Part shown: piece by piece, positions 32,780 through 42,506 of the stretch | Layout: the number at the start of each line of letters is the position of its first letter | How positions within the stretch are numbered: position 1 is the first letter of the stretch | Assembly: GCF_003841505.1 (NCBI RefSeq) | Contig: NZ_REGA01000003.1 | Location: 265,941 to 329,940, forward strand | Direction: 5' to 3' | Length of the DNA: 64,000 bases | Origin: Natrarchaeobius chitinivorans | GTDB taxonomy: Archaea > Halobacteriota > Halobacteria > Halobacteriales > Natrialbaceae | Translations under genes and position numbers: made by a program | Notes under the pieces: generated by a model | What the model saw: the letters and a program-made list of their open reading frames with translations, nothing else | What the model was told of the DNA's origin: nothing | Databases searched by the model: none

Positions 32780-34804
32780 ATGGACCCCATCGACGTCGAC
32801 GTGTCGGGACCGACCGTTCGGGCAGTCGATCTCTCGGATAGCACCGTCGAGATCGAAACCATGGGCTGGGATACCCCGGCCCCGGCGGTCGACCTCGATC
32901 CGATTCCCAGACGAATACACGCCTCGGTGAGCGGTCGCGCGTCCGAACTCGTCTTCCCTGCGGTTCACGCGAACGTCTTCGCGATCGAGGACGACTCGAT
33001 CGTCCACCTGTTCGACGTCGAAACTGAGCGAGAAACCGTCGAACTGCCCGAACGGTGCTACTACTTCTTCCTCCTGTCGAGACCGTTGACGGTGGTCCGC
33101 TTCGACGGCACCGCGACCCTGCAGCGGCGATCCGACCAGCGCCTCGGCCTCTCGTTCGATCACTCCACGGTCGTCACGCTCGGATTCAGCGACGCCCCGA
33201 GCTATCCCAGACACACGATCACTGTCGCACCGACGACTGACGGCCTTGCGACGGCCCTCTCACACCTCTCGGCACCCCTTGGCGATAGCGGCGTTCAAAA
33301 CGCGAGTCTCGCTCGCGAGGGACATCCACCGCTGCTCGAGTTCGGCGACGAGACGGTCGTTCCCGATGCCGTCGCCGGATCGGTTCCAGAAACGGGCATC
33401 GAACTGATCGTACCCGACGGGCCGGAGTGGCTGTTCCCCGCCACACCGTTTGCGTACTACCTCGGCGCAACCGTCACCACGGCCGATCGGGACCGACCGG
33501 TGATCCGTGCCCCTGCAGTCGGATTGACCCACGAGTTCGATCCGCTTCCTGAGTTCCAGATCCAGGTGGGGAAGCTCGTTCGCCGGACGTTCCAGCTCGA
33601 TCTACTGGTCAAGACGCGCTACGACGCTCTGTCTCTCTCCGAGTGGAGCCACTTCTCCGAGGAGTCGTTAGACGTCGATCGACTCGAGGGCGCGACCAAC
33701 GCCGAACGCCTCCGAACCTACCTCGAGCTGCCCGAGTCTGCGCTCGAAACCGCTCTCCCCGAGTGGAAACGTCGCTGGTACGTCGATCCGACGATCGAGA
33801 ACGCGACGGTGCTTCCGTTTGCATTAAACGACATCGGCCTCGTCCTCCAGCCCGACGTCGCCGATCGGTTCGGCGACGCACCCGGCCAGAACGAGACCGG
33901 CGTCGGTCGCGGTGATCCAGTGGACTTCGAGCCGTTCGTCGGCTGGTTCGCCGATTCGGAGCCGGATCACGCCTATCAGGGTCGAATACAGGGCTTCGAG
34001 AACGAACTCGAGTTCGTGCAGTACCGGGACGCGGACGTCCGTCGGGTCGTGGTCGTAAACGACCCTGATCGAGCCTCGGCCGCCGAAGCGACGACCGAAA
34101 GCTTTCGAGAGCGGCCGCCCGATCCGTTGCCGGTCGAGGTCCATCGGAACGTCTCCCACGACGAACTCGCCGACCTGCTGTCGACGCCAACCGACCTCCT
34201 ACACTTCGTCGGGGACTGTGATGGCTCGTTCGCGTGTCCGGATGGGACGCTCGATCCAGCACACCTCGAGGACGTCGACGCTCGCCTGCTCGTGCTCGAC
34301 GGCCCGGATTCGGTCGACGTCGGGGAAGCCGTAATCGAGCACGGGAGCGTCGCCGCCGTCGTTCGACAGCCGGATCGAGAACCGACGCTTTCGTCTGACG
34401 TCCGTCGGCTCTTTTTCAACCTGCTCGCTGCGGGGTTTCCCCTGAACTACGCCCGATTGGTGGCCGAACAGTACGCAGCGGGTCGCTCGGATCTCGGAAT
34501 CGTCGGCGCTGGCCTGGCCCGAATCGCCGAGAACGACCCTGGTAACTACGGCCATCTACACGGTATCGAACCAGCCGGAGACGGTCGCTTCGTCGTCGAG
34601 GATTACGCGTACGTCAAGCGTCCGGGCTACTACTGGAATCCGGACTTCCCGGACGCGGAGTCGACGTTTACGGGAAAAGTCGTCCGGAACACGACCGACG
34701 CCGCCGGCATCAAGGCGCTCGTCCGACACACCGACGACCCGATCGTCTACGACGGCCGCATCTACTGGCCCGATCCGGACGACCTGTTCTACCCGTTGGC
34801 TTGA
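32780..34804 (+). CDS. Large haloarchaeal protein with a degenerate CHAT-like C-terminal region
   Basis: 674 residues, acidic, soluble. The first ~400 residues have no recognised domain. Residues about 470-560 follow the layout of a CHAT caspase-like protease: D-L-L-H-F-V-G-D-C-D-G where the catalytic GH is usual, then D-A-R-L-L-V-L-D-G-P-D-S where L-S-A-C is usual, then V-I-E-H-G-S-V-A-A-V-V. The expected catalytic His and Cys positions are Asp and a Gly/Pro stretch, so it is probably inactive. The C-terminus ends in aromatic R-I-Y-W-P-D-P-D-D-L-F-Y. Start ATG 32780 chosen over GTG 32756. Domain call is inference. Confidence 0.6.
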   Translation: MDPIDVDVSGPTVRAVDLSDSTVEIETMGWDTPAPAVDLDPIPRRIHASVSGRASELVFPAVHANVFAIEDDSIVHLFDVETERETVELPERCYYFFLLSRPLTVVRFDGTATLQRRSDQRLGLSFDHSTVVTLGFSDAPSYPRHTITVAPTTDGLATALSHLSAPLGDSGVQNASLAREGHPPLLEFGDETVVPDAVAGSVPETGIELIVPDGPEWLFPATPFAYYLGATVTTADRDRPVIRAPAVGLTHEFDPLPEFQIQVGKLVRRTFQLDLLVKTRYDALSLSEWSHFSEESLDVDRLEGATNAERLRTYLELPESALETALPEWKRRWYVDPTIENATVLPFALNDIGLVLQPDVADRFGDAPGQNETGVGRGDPVDFEPFVGWFADSEPDHAYQGRIQGFENELEFVQYRDADVRRVVVVNDPDRASAAEATTESFRERPPDPLPVEVHRNVSHDELADLLSTPTDLLHFVGDCDGSFACPDGTLDPAHLEDVDARLLVLDGPDSVDVGEAVIEHGSVAAVVRQPDREPTLSSDVRRLFFNLLAAGFPLNYARLVAEQYAAGRSDLGIVGAGLARIAENDPGNYGHLHGIEPAGDGRFVVEDYAYVKRPGYYWNPDFPDAESTFTGKVVRNTTDAAGIKALVRHTDDPIVYDGRIYWPDPDDLFYPLA

Positions 34805-34830
34805 GTTTCAACGCCGATAACCGGGCCGTC

Positions 34831-34917
34831 TCATACGGTTTACTGTACGTCATTGTCGGCGCACCCGCGACCCGGGCGGCGGGTGCGCCGGTAAATAGTT
34901 ACAGTAATCCGTCTCAG
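34831..34917. repeat. Family B palindromic element
   Basis: TCATACGGTTTACTGTACG at the left, GTTACAGTAATCCGTCTCA at the right. The centre is a perfect hairpin GGCGCACCCG...CGGGTGCGCC. Almost identical to the copy at 61149-61234, which suggests recent spread. Its right end contains the ncsA stop codon. Confidence 0.8.
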
Positions 34918-35873
34918 GCGAGTGACTCGAGCAACGAACACTTTCGACAGACGTCGCGGGTGGTCGTCGAGCCGCATTCGACGCAGTCCTGAAGCTCGGC
35001 CCCGTCGTCGCCGCTAAACTCCTCGGCGGCGATCGAGGCCAGGTCCTCGTAACCGGCGAGAATCGAGTGGCGCGTCCCGGGGTGGTTCTCCTCGAGGCCG
35101 TAGAGGAGTTGTTGGATCTCGCCGCGGTAGGCCTCGCTCGAGTGGGGACACTCCGTGATGTGGGCGGGGAGGTTCTCGACGTGGGCGTAGAGGGCGACTT
35201 CCTTCTCCGGAACGTCCCGAAGCGGCTTTGCGCGCGGGACGAACTCCGATTGCTCCTCGCGTTCGGAGAGTGGGCCGAGACTGGCGTCGAAGTGTTTCGC
35301 GATCTGCTCGACGTCACCCTCGAGGAAGTTCATCATCGCGGTCTGTGCCTCGTCGTCCAGATTGTGGCCGGTCAACAGGAGGTCAGCCTCGAGTTCCTCG
35401 GCGTACCGCGAGAGGACGTCCCGCCTGAACACCCCGCAGTATGCGCAGGCGGCCATGTTCTCCGGGTCGTCCTCGACGACGTCGTCCATCCGGATACCGA
35501 ACTCCTCTTCGTAACTGACGACCTCGTGGCGAATCTCGAGGTCGTTGGCGAGTTCGACACAGGCCTCGAGGCTCTCGTCGCGGTAACCCTCGATCCCCTC
35601 GTGGATCGTGAGTCCGACGAGTTCGATCCGGGGATCCTCGGCGAACGTGTCGTGGAGGATTTGCGTGAGGACGACGCTGTCTTTTCCACCCGAGAGGCCG
35701 ATCACCCACGTCTGTGGGTCCTCGGGGGTGACGTCGTGGGGGACGAGGTCGTCCCGCCGGACCCTGCGCCGGACCCGCTTTACGACCGACTCGCGAAAGT
35801 GATCCGGACAGAGGTGAGCCCCGGAGTAGGCGGCGTGCATGATCGCTTCCTCGTCACACCGGTTGCACTCCAT
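34914..35873 (-). CDS. ncsA: tRNA 2-thiolation ATPase NcsA (TtuA/Ncs6 family)
   Basis: 319 residues. It thiolates U34 of tRNAs using sulfur from a ubiquitin-like SAMP carrier. N-terminal zinc finger C-N-R-C...H-L-C-P-D-H, PP-loop L-S-G-G-K-D-S-V near residue 60, the C-A-Y-C-G motif for the catalytic cysteines or Fe-S site, and a C-terminal zinc finger (C-V-E-C-G...C-R-K-C). ATG 35871-35873 chosen; eight more codons upstream are possible. In Haloferax the homologue neighbours ftsZ2; here it is 5.6 kb away from it. Confidence 0.93.
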   Translation of the reverse strand: MECNRCDEEAIMHAAYSGAHLCPDHFRESVVKRVRRRVRRDDLVPHDVTPEDPQTWVIGLSGGKDSVVLTQILHDTFAEDPRIELVGLTIHEGIEGYRDESLEACVELANDLEIRHEVVSYEEEFGIRMDDVVEDDPENMAACAYCGVFRRDVLSRYAEELEADLLLTGHNLDDEAQTAMMNFLEGDVEQIAKHFDASLGPLSEREEQSEFVPRAKPLRDVPEKEVALYAHVENLPAHITECPHSSEAYRGEIQQLLYGLEENHPGTRHSILAGYEDLASIAAEEFSGDDGAELQDCVECGSTTTRDVCRKCSLLESLA

Positions 35874-35972
35874 CGTCGGACCGTTGTGGGCGGGCACGCA
35901 TCACGGTTTCGTCTACGCGCGCTCACCGTCGGATCCGCTCACTGCCGTCCGTCCCCGAACCGTAGATCCGTA

Positions 35973-36692
35973 TCAGACGGGTATCCGGGCGCGTTCTTCG
36001 ACGACCGACGCACCCTCCTCGAGCGAATCGAGCAGGAGGTCGGTGTACCGCTCTCGAGTCGGCGAGGAGAACAGTTCGTGACCGCCGTCGTAGAGGACGA
36101 CGTGTTCGGCCGGGACGCGCTCGCCGATCGGCCGGTGGTCGATCATCGGGTCGCGAAGCGAACAGAAGACGACGGCGTCGTGATCGATCGCCAGCATCTC
36201 TTGCTGTGCGTGACGGATCTCCCGAACGAACGCGGGCGAGACCCACCGGGGCATCGTCGCGATCTGGTGGTCGGTCGCCAACTCGCCGAGGGTCGGCTCG
36301 TCCATCTCGCCGACCGGGAGACACGGCAGCGTCGTCGGGACTCTGGAGATTGCCTCGAGCAACTGATCGGGATGTCGTGGGCCGAATCCCCACCAGGGGC
36401 TCAGGTAGACGTGGTTGTCCGCGCCGTCTAACGCCTGTCCGACGAGCGCGCCGGCGCTGTGACCGAGCAACTGGTAGCCCTCGAGGTCGAGGACGTACTC
36501 CGCGATCGGCTCGAGCCAGTCGGCTTTGAAGTCGTCGATGTTGGTGGGGAGTTCGAACGCGTGGACCCGGTAGTCGGCGTCGGTCAGCGTTCCGACGAGC
36601 CAGCTGACGTTCTCGTGGGTCCAGCGGTTGCCCCAGCCCATGACGAAGACGAGTTCTTCCTCGCCGTCCTCGTTGAAGACGCGGTGTCGCAT
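35973..36692 (-). CDS. Alpha/beta-fold hydrolase
   Basis: 239 residues. The nucleophile elbow is G-H-S-A-G near residue 76, the acid is likely in C-S-L-R-D-P-M-I, and the His is in D-G-G-H-E-L-F-S near residue 205. The first strand carries V-F-V-M-G-W-G-N-R-W, an unusual oxyanion-side motif. Substrate unknown. The stop codon is within a CCGTATCA octamer like that at the ends of family B elements. Confidence 0.8.
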   Translation of the reverse strand: MRHRVFNEDGEEELVFVMGWGNRWTHENVSWLVGTLTDADYRVHAFELPTNIDDFKADWLEPIAEYVLDLEGYQLLGHSAGALVGQALDGADNHVYLSPWWGFGPRHPDQLLEAISRVPTTLPCLPVGEMDEPTLGELATDHQIATMPRWVSPAFVREIRHAQQEMLAIDHDAVVFCSLRDPMIDHRPIGERVPAEHVVLYDGGHELFSSPTRERYTDLLLDSLEEGASVVEERARIPV

Positions 36693-36884
36693 GGGTGTTC
36701 GTTCACCCGGAACGGATAAAAACCTGCTCTCTTGACAGAACCGGACGGGAAGAGAGACGTGTCGAATCGGCGTCGGTCACGAGCGGGAACCCACGCTGTC
36801 GGGTTCGGACTCGAGTAGTGTGAACCGCCGTCCACTGACGGGGCGTTTGCCAACACTTTCGAGGCGAGTGGGCGTAGCTGCTCT

Positions 36885-37358
36885 ATGCTCTCGGCCCTGC
36901 GTTCCCGGCTCTATCGGATCGGGTTCAATCTCTTTCCCGCGTACCGTCGAACCGGTGGCCGCGTCACGTACGTCGCTCCCGACTGGCAGGAGGTTCGCAT
37001 CAAACTCCCCCTGAACTGGCGGACCAGAAACTACGTCGGGACGACCTTCGGCGGCAGTCTCTACGGTGCCGTCGATCCGTTCTACATGATGATGCTGATG
37101 AAAAGCCTCGGGGACGGGTACGTCGTCTGGGACAAGGAAGCTGAAATTCGGTTCAAGAAGCCGGGTCGAGAGACGTTGTACGCGAAATTCTCGCTCTCCG
37201 ACGAGGAGATCGCGGCAATCCGAGCCGAACTCGAGGCCGACGGGACGGAGTCGATCGATCGCCACTACACGGTCGATCTGGTCGACGCGGAGGGAACCGT
37301 CCACGCGACGGTCCGGAAGACGGTCTACGTGACGACGGATCGGTCGAAGGCAGCCTGA
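36885..37358 (+). CDS. DUF4442 hot-dog fold protein (thioesterase-like)
   Basis: 157 residues of the DUF4442 family, which shares the hot-dog fold with acyl-CoA thioesterases. Marks are the R-N-Y-V-G-T-T-F-G-G-S-L-Y-G-A-V-D-P-F core and the basic strand E-I-R-F-K-K-P-G-R. Enzyme activity has not been shown for the family, to my knowledge. The stop begins TGATACAG, close to the family B terminal octamer. Confidence 0.85.
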   Translation: MLSALRSRLYRIGFNLFPAYRRTGGRVTYVAPDWQEVRIKLPLNWRTRNYVGTTFGGSLYGAVDPFYMMMLMKSLGDGYVVWDKEAEIRFKKPGRETLYAKFSLSDEEIAAIRAELEADGTESIDRHYTVDLVDAEGTVHATVRKTVYVTTDRSKAA

Positions 37359-37409
37359 TACAGTTCGTATGAGAAACGGTTTTGCGCCTCGAGCCCCCAT
37401 CTCCCGCCG

Positions 37410-38114
37410 ATGAGCGACATTGGTCGCGCTGACGCGGTCGACCGCCTCGAGGAACTCGTCGACACCGTCGAGAACGAGCGGATGCCGGTCCCGGTTCGCG
37501 AGGTGTGGGCGTTCGGCGACGTCGCGCTCGGGCTCGATCCGATCGAACGCCTCGACGTCTACCTGACCAAGGACGTTCTCGTTCGCGACGACAGCGCGGC
37601 CGTCGACGGGACGGGTGGGAAAGACGGCTCGAGCGAGCGAGAGTCCGATCCCGACGCGGCGTTTCGCGACTCCCACGGGATCGCCGGCGTCGGCAAGTCG
37701 GTCCGGGCCGACTGGGCAGCGGAGTTCCCCGACTATCTGCGAGCCAACGCGAACGGCCACGCGGCTCCCGAGAAGTGTCTCGCCGCACACGTACTCGAGG
37801 GAGACGAACCGATTCACCTCGAAGTGTGCAACGCCTCCTTCGAAGACAACGTCACGCAGCGGCTTCGCGGGGCGAAACTACGCGAGGATTACACCCAGTT
37901 GCTCGATCCCCGCGGCGTCTGCCTGTGGGTCGACGGCACCCGAAGCGACGAGGCGTTCCGGAAGCTTCGTGAGAGCGAACTCGCCTTGCCGACGCTCTCC
38001 GCCGCCCTCGAGATGCTCGGCATGGACGAGGGGGAGGCGACGGACGCTGCACGAGAACTTCACACCTGGCGCGAATCACAGGAGGGGGCGACGGTACGCG
38101 GGGACGTGGTCTGA
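37410..38114 (+). CDS. Conserved haloarchaeal protein, unknown function (234 aa)
   Basis: Acidic soluble protein, probably the haloarchaeal DUF7095 family as I recall it. It has E-V-W-A-F-G-D-V-A-L-G-L-D-P-I-E-R-L-D-V-Y-L, which resembles a nucleotidyltransferase-like G-D/G-S core but lacks the second acidic pair. A conserved block N-G-H-A-A-P-E-K-C-L follows. It starts 50 bp after the DUF4442 gene, so it may be co-transcribed. Confidence 0.65.
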   Translation: MSDIGRADAVDRLEELVDTVENERMPVPVREVWAFGDVALGLDPIERLDVYLTKDVLVRDDSAAVDGTGGKDGSSERESDPDAAFRDSHGIAGVGKSVRADWAAEFPDYLRANANGHAAPEKCLAAHVLEGDEPIHLEVCNASFEDNVTQRLRGAKLREDYTQLLDPRGVCLWVDGTRSDEAFRKLRESELALPTLSAALEMLGMDEGEATDAARELHTWRESQEGATVRGDVV

Positions 38115-38182
38115 CCGGCCGTCGTCGCCGGTGGCGAGGGCGGCTTGGTTCCACGAGTGCCACAGTACTACAGGGAAGTTGT

Positions 38183-38977
38183 CTACGCGCGTCCGACCGT
38201 GACGAAAAACGGGACCGCTTCCGTTCGGCGATACTCACCGTCTTCCATCTGGTCGATCACGGTACGTCCCATCTGGCGCCACTCACTCCGGAGGTCGTCG
38301 TACTCGGCCTCGGTCATCTCGCCCGAGAGCATCGTCTCGCGGTCGTCGGCCAGTCCCGCCCCGGTCGCTTTGCGGCGGGCCGCGGTCAACGAATGCTCGC
38401 TGTAGGGGGGTTCAACGGTCCGGACGTGGTCGTACTGCCTGGTTTCGAGCACGTCGATCCCGGCCGCCTCGAACGCTTCGCGGGCGTCGGACCCGAGCGC
38501 GACGTCGGTTTCGATCCCCTCGAGGTAGGCCGCTCGAGCGCGACGCTCGAGGTCGTTCTCGGCGTCGACGCTCGAGTCGACGTCGACGGCGGCGTTGTTC
38601 GGTTCGACGGCTGCGACCAGTTCGCTCGAAACCCGTGCGAACTCCGCGAGCGCCGCCGCCGGCTCGGGGAGGTTGATCAACAGCGCCTGACAGACGACGA
38701 GGTCGAAACAGTCGTCCGGAAACGGCAGCTGGAAGGCGTCGCCGGCGACGACCGGAACGTGCTCACCCGCGACCGAGAGCAATCGCCGGTCGACGTCACT
38801 GCCGATCACTTCGCCCGAACACTCGGACGCGAGAACCCGACTCAACTCGCCGGTCCCACAGCCGACGTCGAGGACGCGCTCGCGAGTCTCGAGGTCGAGG
38901 GGCTCGAGGGGGACTCGAGAGTCGTCCCACATCCCCTCGCGGGTTCGGCGTAGGTAGGTTTCGGAGAACTCGCGCAC
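38183..38977 (-). CDS. Class I SAM-dependent methyltransferase
   Basis: 264 residues. Motif I is V-L-D-V-G-C-G-T-G-E-L-S near residue 35, motif II has G-S-D-V-D-R, and motif IV has D-L-V-V-C-Q-A-L-L-I-N-L-P-E-P. The C-terminal ~70 residues are helical and charged. GTG start at 38975-38977. It lies just upstream of the endonuclease IV gene on the same strand with a 65-bp gap. Substrate unknown. Confidence 0.85.
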   Translation of the reverse strand: MREFSETYLRRTREGMWDDSRVPLEPLDLETRERVLDVGCGTGELSRVLASECSGEVIGSDVDRRLLSVAGEHVPVVAGDAFQLPFPDDCFDLVVCQALLINLPEPAAALAEFARVSSELVAAVEPNNAAVDVDSSVDAENDLERRARAAYLEGIETDVALGSDAREAFEAAGIDVLETRQYDHVRTVEPPYSEHSLTAARRKATGAGLADDRETMLSGEMTEAEYDDLRSEWRQMGRTVIDQMEDGEYRRTEAVPFFVTVGRA

Positions 38978-39042
38978 GACCGACAGTACGTCCGTCTCGA
39001 GTGAAAAGCGGGTCGATTTCGCGACGGAGCCGAGACCGCTCG

Positions 39043-39912
39043 TTACTCCTCGCGAAGCTCTTTGACCTTCTTTACGTTCCAGGCGAAGCCGCGTCCGTCC
39101 TCGGTCGGCGTCTCGAGGGCGAACGGCAGATCCCGAAGGTCGGGGTGGTTGACGATCGCCTTCATGCCGTCCTCGCCGATGTAGCCCTCACCGATGTGGG
39201 CGTGTTCGTCCTTGTGGGTTCCGACGTCGTGTTTCGAGTCGTTGAGGTGGATGTACTCGAGGTACTCGAGGCCGACCTCGTCGTCGAATCGTCCGACAGT
39301 TTCGTCGACCGATTCGGGCGTGGTCAGGTCGTTGCCCGCCACGAGGGTGTGGGCCGTGTCGATACAGATCCCGATCTCCGTGTCCGTCCGGTCGATGACG
39401 CCCGCGAGGTGGGAGAACTCGCCGCCGAGTTTCGTCCCGCTGCCGGCGTCGGATTCGATCAGGATCTGGACATCGTCGGGAACGTCGAGGTCGTCGATGA
39501 CGCTCGCGGCGTTGTCGAGACCGCTCTCGACGCCCGCGCCGGTGTGAGCGCCGAGGTGGACGTTGACGTACGGGACGCCCAGTTTCTCGGCGGCGTCGAG
39601 TTCCGCTTGCATGCTCTCTGTGGACTTCCGCCGCAGGTCCTCTTTCGGCGTACAGAGGTTGACCAGGTACGAGGTGTGGATCACCCACGGCCCCTCGAGT
39701 TTCTCGTCGGTTTTCTCGCGGAACCCGGCGGCAGCGTCGTCGCCGATGTCGGGCTGGGCCCAGACCTGCGGCGACGTCGTGAAAATCTGCCCGCAGTTGC
39801 CGCCGAAGGCGAGTTGCCGCGGGATCGCGTTTCTGATGTCGTCGTACGGTGGCGTTTCGTCGTCCGATGAGACGCGCGAGCCTGAGATCGAGACGTGTGC
39901 GCCGACGTTCAT
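39043..39912 (-). CDS. nfo: Deoxyribonuclease IV (Nfo-type AP endonuclease)
   Basis: 289 residues. TIM-barrel zinc enzyme that cuts the DNA backbone at abasic sites in base-excision repair. Metal ligands are in G-A-H-V-S near the N-terminus, N-V-H-L-G-A-H-T-G near 117, the I-E-S-D-A-G segment, C-I-D-T-A-H-T near 186, L-N-D-S-K near 225 and H-I-G-E-G near 240, which cover the family set. Confidence 0.93.
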   Translation of the reverse strand: MNVGAHVSISGSRVSSDDETPPYDDIRNAIPRQLAFGGNCGQIFTTSPQVWAQPDIGDDAAAGFREKTDEKLEGPWVIHTSYLVNLCTPKEDLRRKSTESMQAELDAAEKLGVPYVNVHLGAHTGAGVESGLDNAASVIDDLDVPDDVQILIESDAGSGTKLGGEFSHLAGVIDRTDTEIGICIDTAHTLVAGNDLTTPESVDETVGRFDDEVGLEYLEYIHLNDSKHDVGTHKDEHAHIGEGYIGEDGMKAIVNHPDLRDLPFALETPTEDGRGFAWNVKKVKELREE

Positions 39913-40082
39913 AGACGCCAGTCAGTACCGATCCGTGATAGGGATACCGAAGCGTCGTCGGGGCGTGGCGTGACCGCGTCTACCGTTTCGACCAGTTCGA
40001 AACGCGATGTCATCTCCGGGGCCGTCAGGTGAGGCCGCAGACGAATCGCGGTTCCATCGGCGCGTCGTTACGATACCCCGTC

Positions 40083-40919
40083 TCAGCGTTCGACCGACTC
40101 GGGTTCCGAGCGCTCTCTCACCCAGCCATCCGCGCCGAACTTCGCTTCGGCGAGCTCTCTTGCAGCCTCGAGTTCCGACCGTCGCCAGTCCGAGCTCTCT
40201 GCGTCACACCACTCGCCCAGCGATGCGGCGAGGGCGTCGACCGCTTCGTCGCGTTCGATCCCGGCCTGCTCGCGGACGCTCGTGACCCGATCCAGGAAGG
40301 TCGATTCGTCGACGTCACCTTCGAAGACGCCGACGTGGCGGGAGGGCTCGAGGTCGTAACTGATCGAGCCGTGCTGAATCACGACGTCGCGCTGGCGGTA
40401 CTGGGCGTTGCCGCTGATCTTTCCACCCGGTCCGTCCGTGCTTGCGGGGGCCACGATGTCGTGTGCGGGATTGATGTCTCGAAGGTAACAGGACGGCTTG
40501 TAGATCGCGTCCTGCTCGGACGCCGCGAAGTCGGCGTCGACGCCCATCCGATCGAACGCCTCGAGGATCGGTTCGCAAAACAGTTCGTAACACGCCATCA
40601 GGTCGCCGGGGACCTCGGCTGCCGGCGCGACGATGGTGTAGGAGATGTCGGCGTACCGGTCGTGATAGATCCCGCCGCCACCGGTCTGCCTGCGGGTCAC
40701 GTCGATTCCCTCCCGTTCGCAGTACTCCCAGTCGACCGTGTCGGCGTCTTGATGGTAGCCGAGCGAGAGCGTACTCGGTTCCCACGAGTACACTCGAACC
40801 GTTCTGAGGTCGTCCGCGAGAGCCGTCTCGGCGGCGATCTCCTCGAGTGCCATCTGCGTGGCTCCGTCGCGGGGGTCGTCCCGTATCAGTCGCCACTGCT
40901 CGTCTGCGAAGTCGGACAT
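40083..40919 (-). CDS. Lipoate--protein ligase family protein
   Basis: 278 residues. Biotin/lipoate ligase fold. The signature R-R-Q-T-G-G-G-G-I-Y-H-D is near residue 70 and the catalytic lysine lies in G-G-K-I-S-G-N-A-Q near 155. It transfers lipoyl or octanoyl groups, or may be a standalone large domain. ATG at 40917-40919; a longer frame upstream is low-quality sequence. No small LplB-like partner is adjacent. Confidence 0.88.
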   Translation of the reverse strand: MSDFADEQWRLIRDDPRDGATQMALEEIAAETALADDLRTVRVYSWEPSTLSLGYHQDADTVDWEYCEREGIDVTRRQTGGGGIYHDRYADISYTIVAPAAEVPGDLMACYELFCEPILEAFDRMGVDADFAASEQDAIYKPSCYLRDINPAHDIVAPASTDGPGGKISGNAQYRQRDVVIQHGSISYDLEPSRHVGVFEGDVDESTFLDRVTSVREQAGIERDEAVDALAASLGEWCDAESSDWRRSELEAARELAEAKFGADGWVRERSEPESVER

Positions 40920-41354
40920 ACTGGATCGGTCGGAGGCGACCGACTTGAATGTGCGGTCGGACCGGCGGCTGGCGAATCGTCCGTGCGGTTGCACTGGCGG
41001 CTGAACGACTCCGCCACGGGTTCGCCCATCTCGGTGCTCGAGTCGGCGGATCCCTCCCGAACGACGGGATGTCGGAGAGAAGAAATCGATTTCCCCGGCC
41101 CCTCGGATTTGATATATCGTTATTTGATTTATCAGTCCTGTTTTGGACGCCCTACCCGCTCTCCAGTCAAGAAAGCCAGGGTGACACGGGCGGCTGTCCC
41201 CCCGGCCAACCGATCGATCACGCGGCGCATCCACGCTATACCCTGCGGGTCCACTGCAAACGACTTCGACGGTCCGATCGAGTGGGCCGAACCCCCACGG
41301 CGACCGTCGCGGAGCGTCACGACGTTTTTACGTACCCACCGGCTACGTCCGCTC
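40920..41354. other. 435-bp intergenic region without a supported gene
   Basis: Contains the divergent promoters of the lipoate ligase gene and the RIO2 gene. A conspicuous AT-rich patch (TTGATATATCGTTATTTGAT, about 41108-41127) looks like one or more TATA boxes. Open frames here are shadows with no recognisable protein. Confidence 0.5.
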
Positions 41355-42266
41355 ATGGTGCGGAACGTAGCCGGGTTACTACCCGAACTCGACGAGCAGG
41401 ACTTCTATCTCCTCTCCGGGGTCGAACAGGGGATGCGCTTTTCGGAGTGGGTCCAGCGGGAGAAACTCCCGAAGTTCTCCAGTCTGACCGACGAGGAAGT
41501 CGACTACCGCCTCGAGCGCTGTCTCAAACGGGGGTTGATCGAGAAGAAGACGATCCAGTACGAGGGGTACACCCTCCAGTTCGAGGGGTACGACGCGCTC
41601 GCGTTGCGAGCCTTCGCCGAACGGGAGACGATATCCGAGTTCGGGTCGCCACTCGGCGTTGGCAAGGAAAGCGACGTGTACGAAGTTCGATCGTACAAAC
41701 CGCTCGCGCTGAAGTACCACCGCGAGGGGTACACCAACTTCCGGGAGGTCCACAAAGAACGCGATTACGCCTCGGACAACGAACACGTCTCCTGGATGTA
41801 CACCGCACGGAAAGCCGCCGAACGCGAGTACGAGACGCTCGAGGAGCTCTACCCTGACGTGGCCGTCCCTCAGCCGATCGACCAGAACCGCCACGCGATC
41901 GTCATGGAGAAGATGGACGGCGTCGAACTCTCCCGAACCAGACTCGAGGACGATCAGGTTCTGGGTGTCCTCGATCTGCTGCTGGCCGAGATTACGCGCG
42001 CGTACGCGAAGGGGTTCGTCCACGCCGACATGAGCGAGTACAACGTCTTCCTCAGCGAGGACGGCGTGAAAATCTTCGATTGGCCCCAGGCCGTCCCGAC
42101 CGATCACGAGAACGCAGACGAGTTCCTCCGGCGAGACCTCGAGAACACGCTCGGGTATTTCAGGCGAAAGTATCCCGGACGGGTCCCCGAAAACCTCAGT
42201 GTCGAAGCCGTCGCCGAGTCGGTCGCCGGGGATACGTTCGAAACCGTCGCCGAACTCTCTATGTAA
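41355..42266 (+). CDS. rio2: RIO2-type atypical serine/threonine kinase
   Basis: 303 residues. The N-terminal winged helix (about 1-90) is characteristic of RIO2. The kinase domain follows, with the loop G-V-G-K-E-S-D-V-Y-E near 97-106, the Lys in L-A-L-K-Y-H, the catalytic V-H-A-D-M-S-E-Y-N near 222-230 and the metal motif I-F-D-W-P-Q near 243. RIO2 acts in late 40S/30S ribosomal subunit maturation. ATG 41355; the very long open frame upstream is not coding. Confidence 0.95.
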   Translation: MVRNVAGLLPELDEQDFYLLSGVEQGMRFSEWVQREKLPKFSSLTDEEVDYRLERCLKRGLIEKKTIQYEGYTLQFEGYDALALRAFAERETISEFGSPLGVGKESDVYEVRSYKPLALKYHREGYTNFREVHKERDYASDNEHVSWMYTARKAAEREYETLEELYPDVAVPQPIDQNRHAIVMEKMDGVELSRTRLEDDQVLGVLDLLLAEITRAYAKGFVHADMSEYNVFLSEDGVKIFDWPQAVPTDHENADEFLRRDLENTLGYFRRKYPGRVPENLSVEAVAESVAGDTFETVAELSM

Positions 42267-42506
42267 ACCACATATCGCTATAACGAACTGTGGGGCGTTT
42301 TCGAATCGGCTTCTCGAGTCTGACCGGATGACTACTGTGACAAACCGCTCGAGTGCTCACTACTGTGGACCGGCGCGGTACTCGAGAACGAACTCGAACG
42401 ACTGGTCGGTCCCTCCGGTGTACTCTCTGACTGCAGTCAGTGTCACGTCGATACCGGATTCGTTTCCGTTACCTCGAACAGCTGTCACAGTTGAGCGACC
42501 GGTCGG

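Noticed and set aside
40029..41354. Long open extension upstream of RIO2
   Set aside because: RIO2 homologues begin with the winged helix at ATG 41355; the extension overlaps the lipoate-ligase gene on the other strand and has no conserved features.
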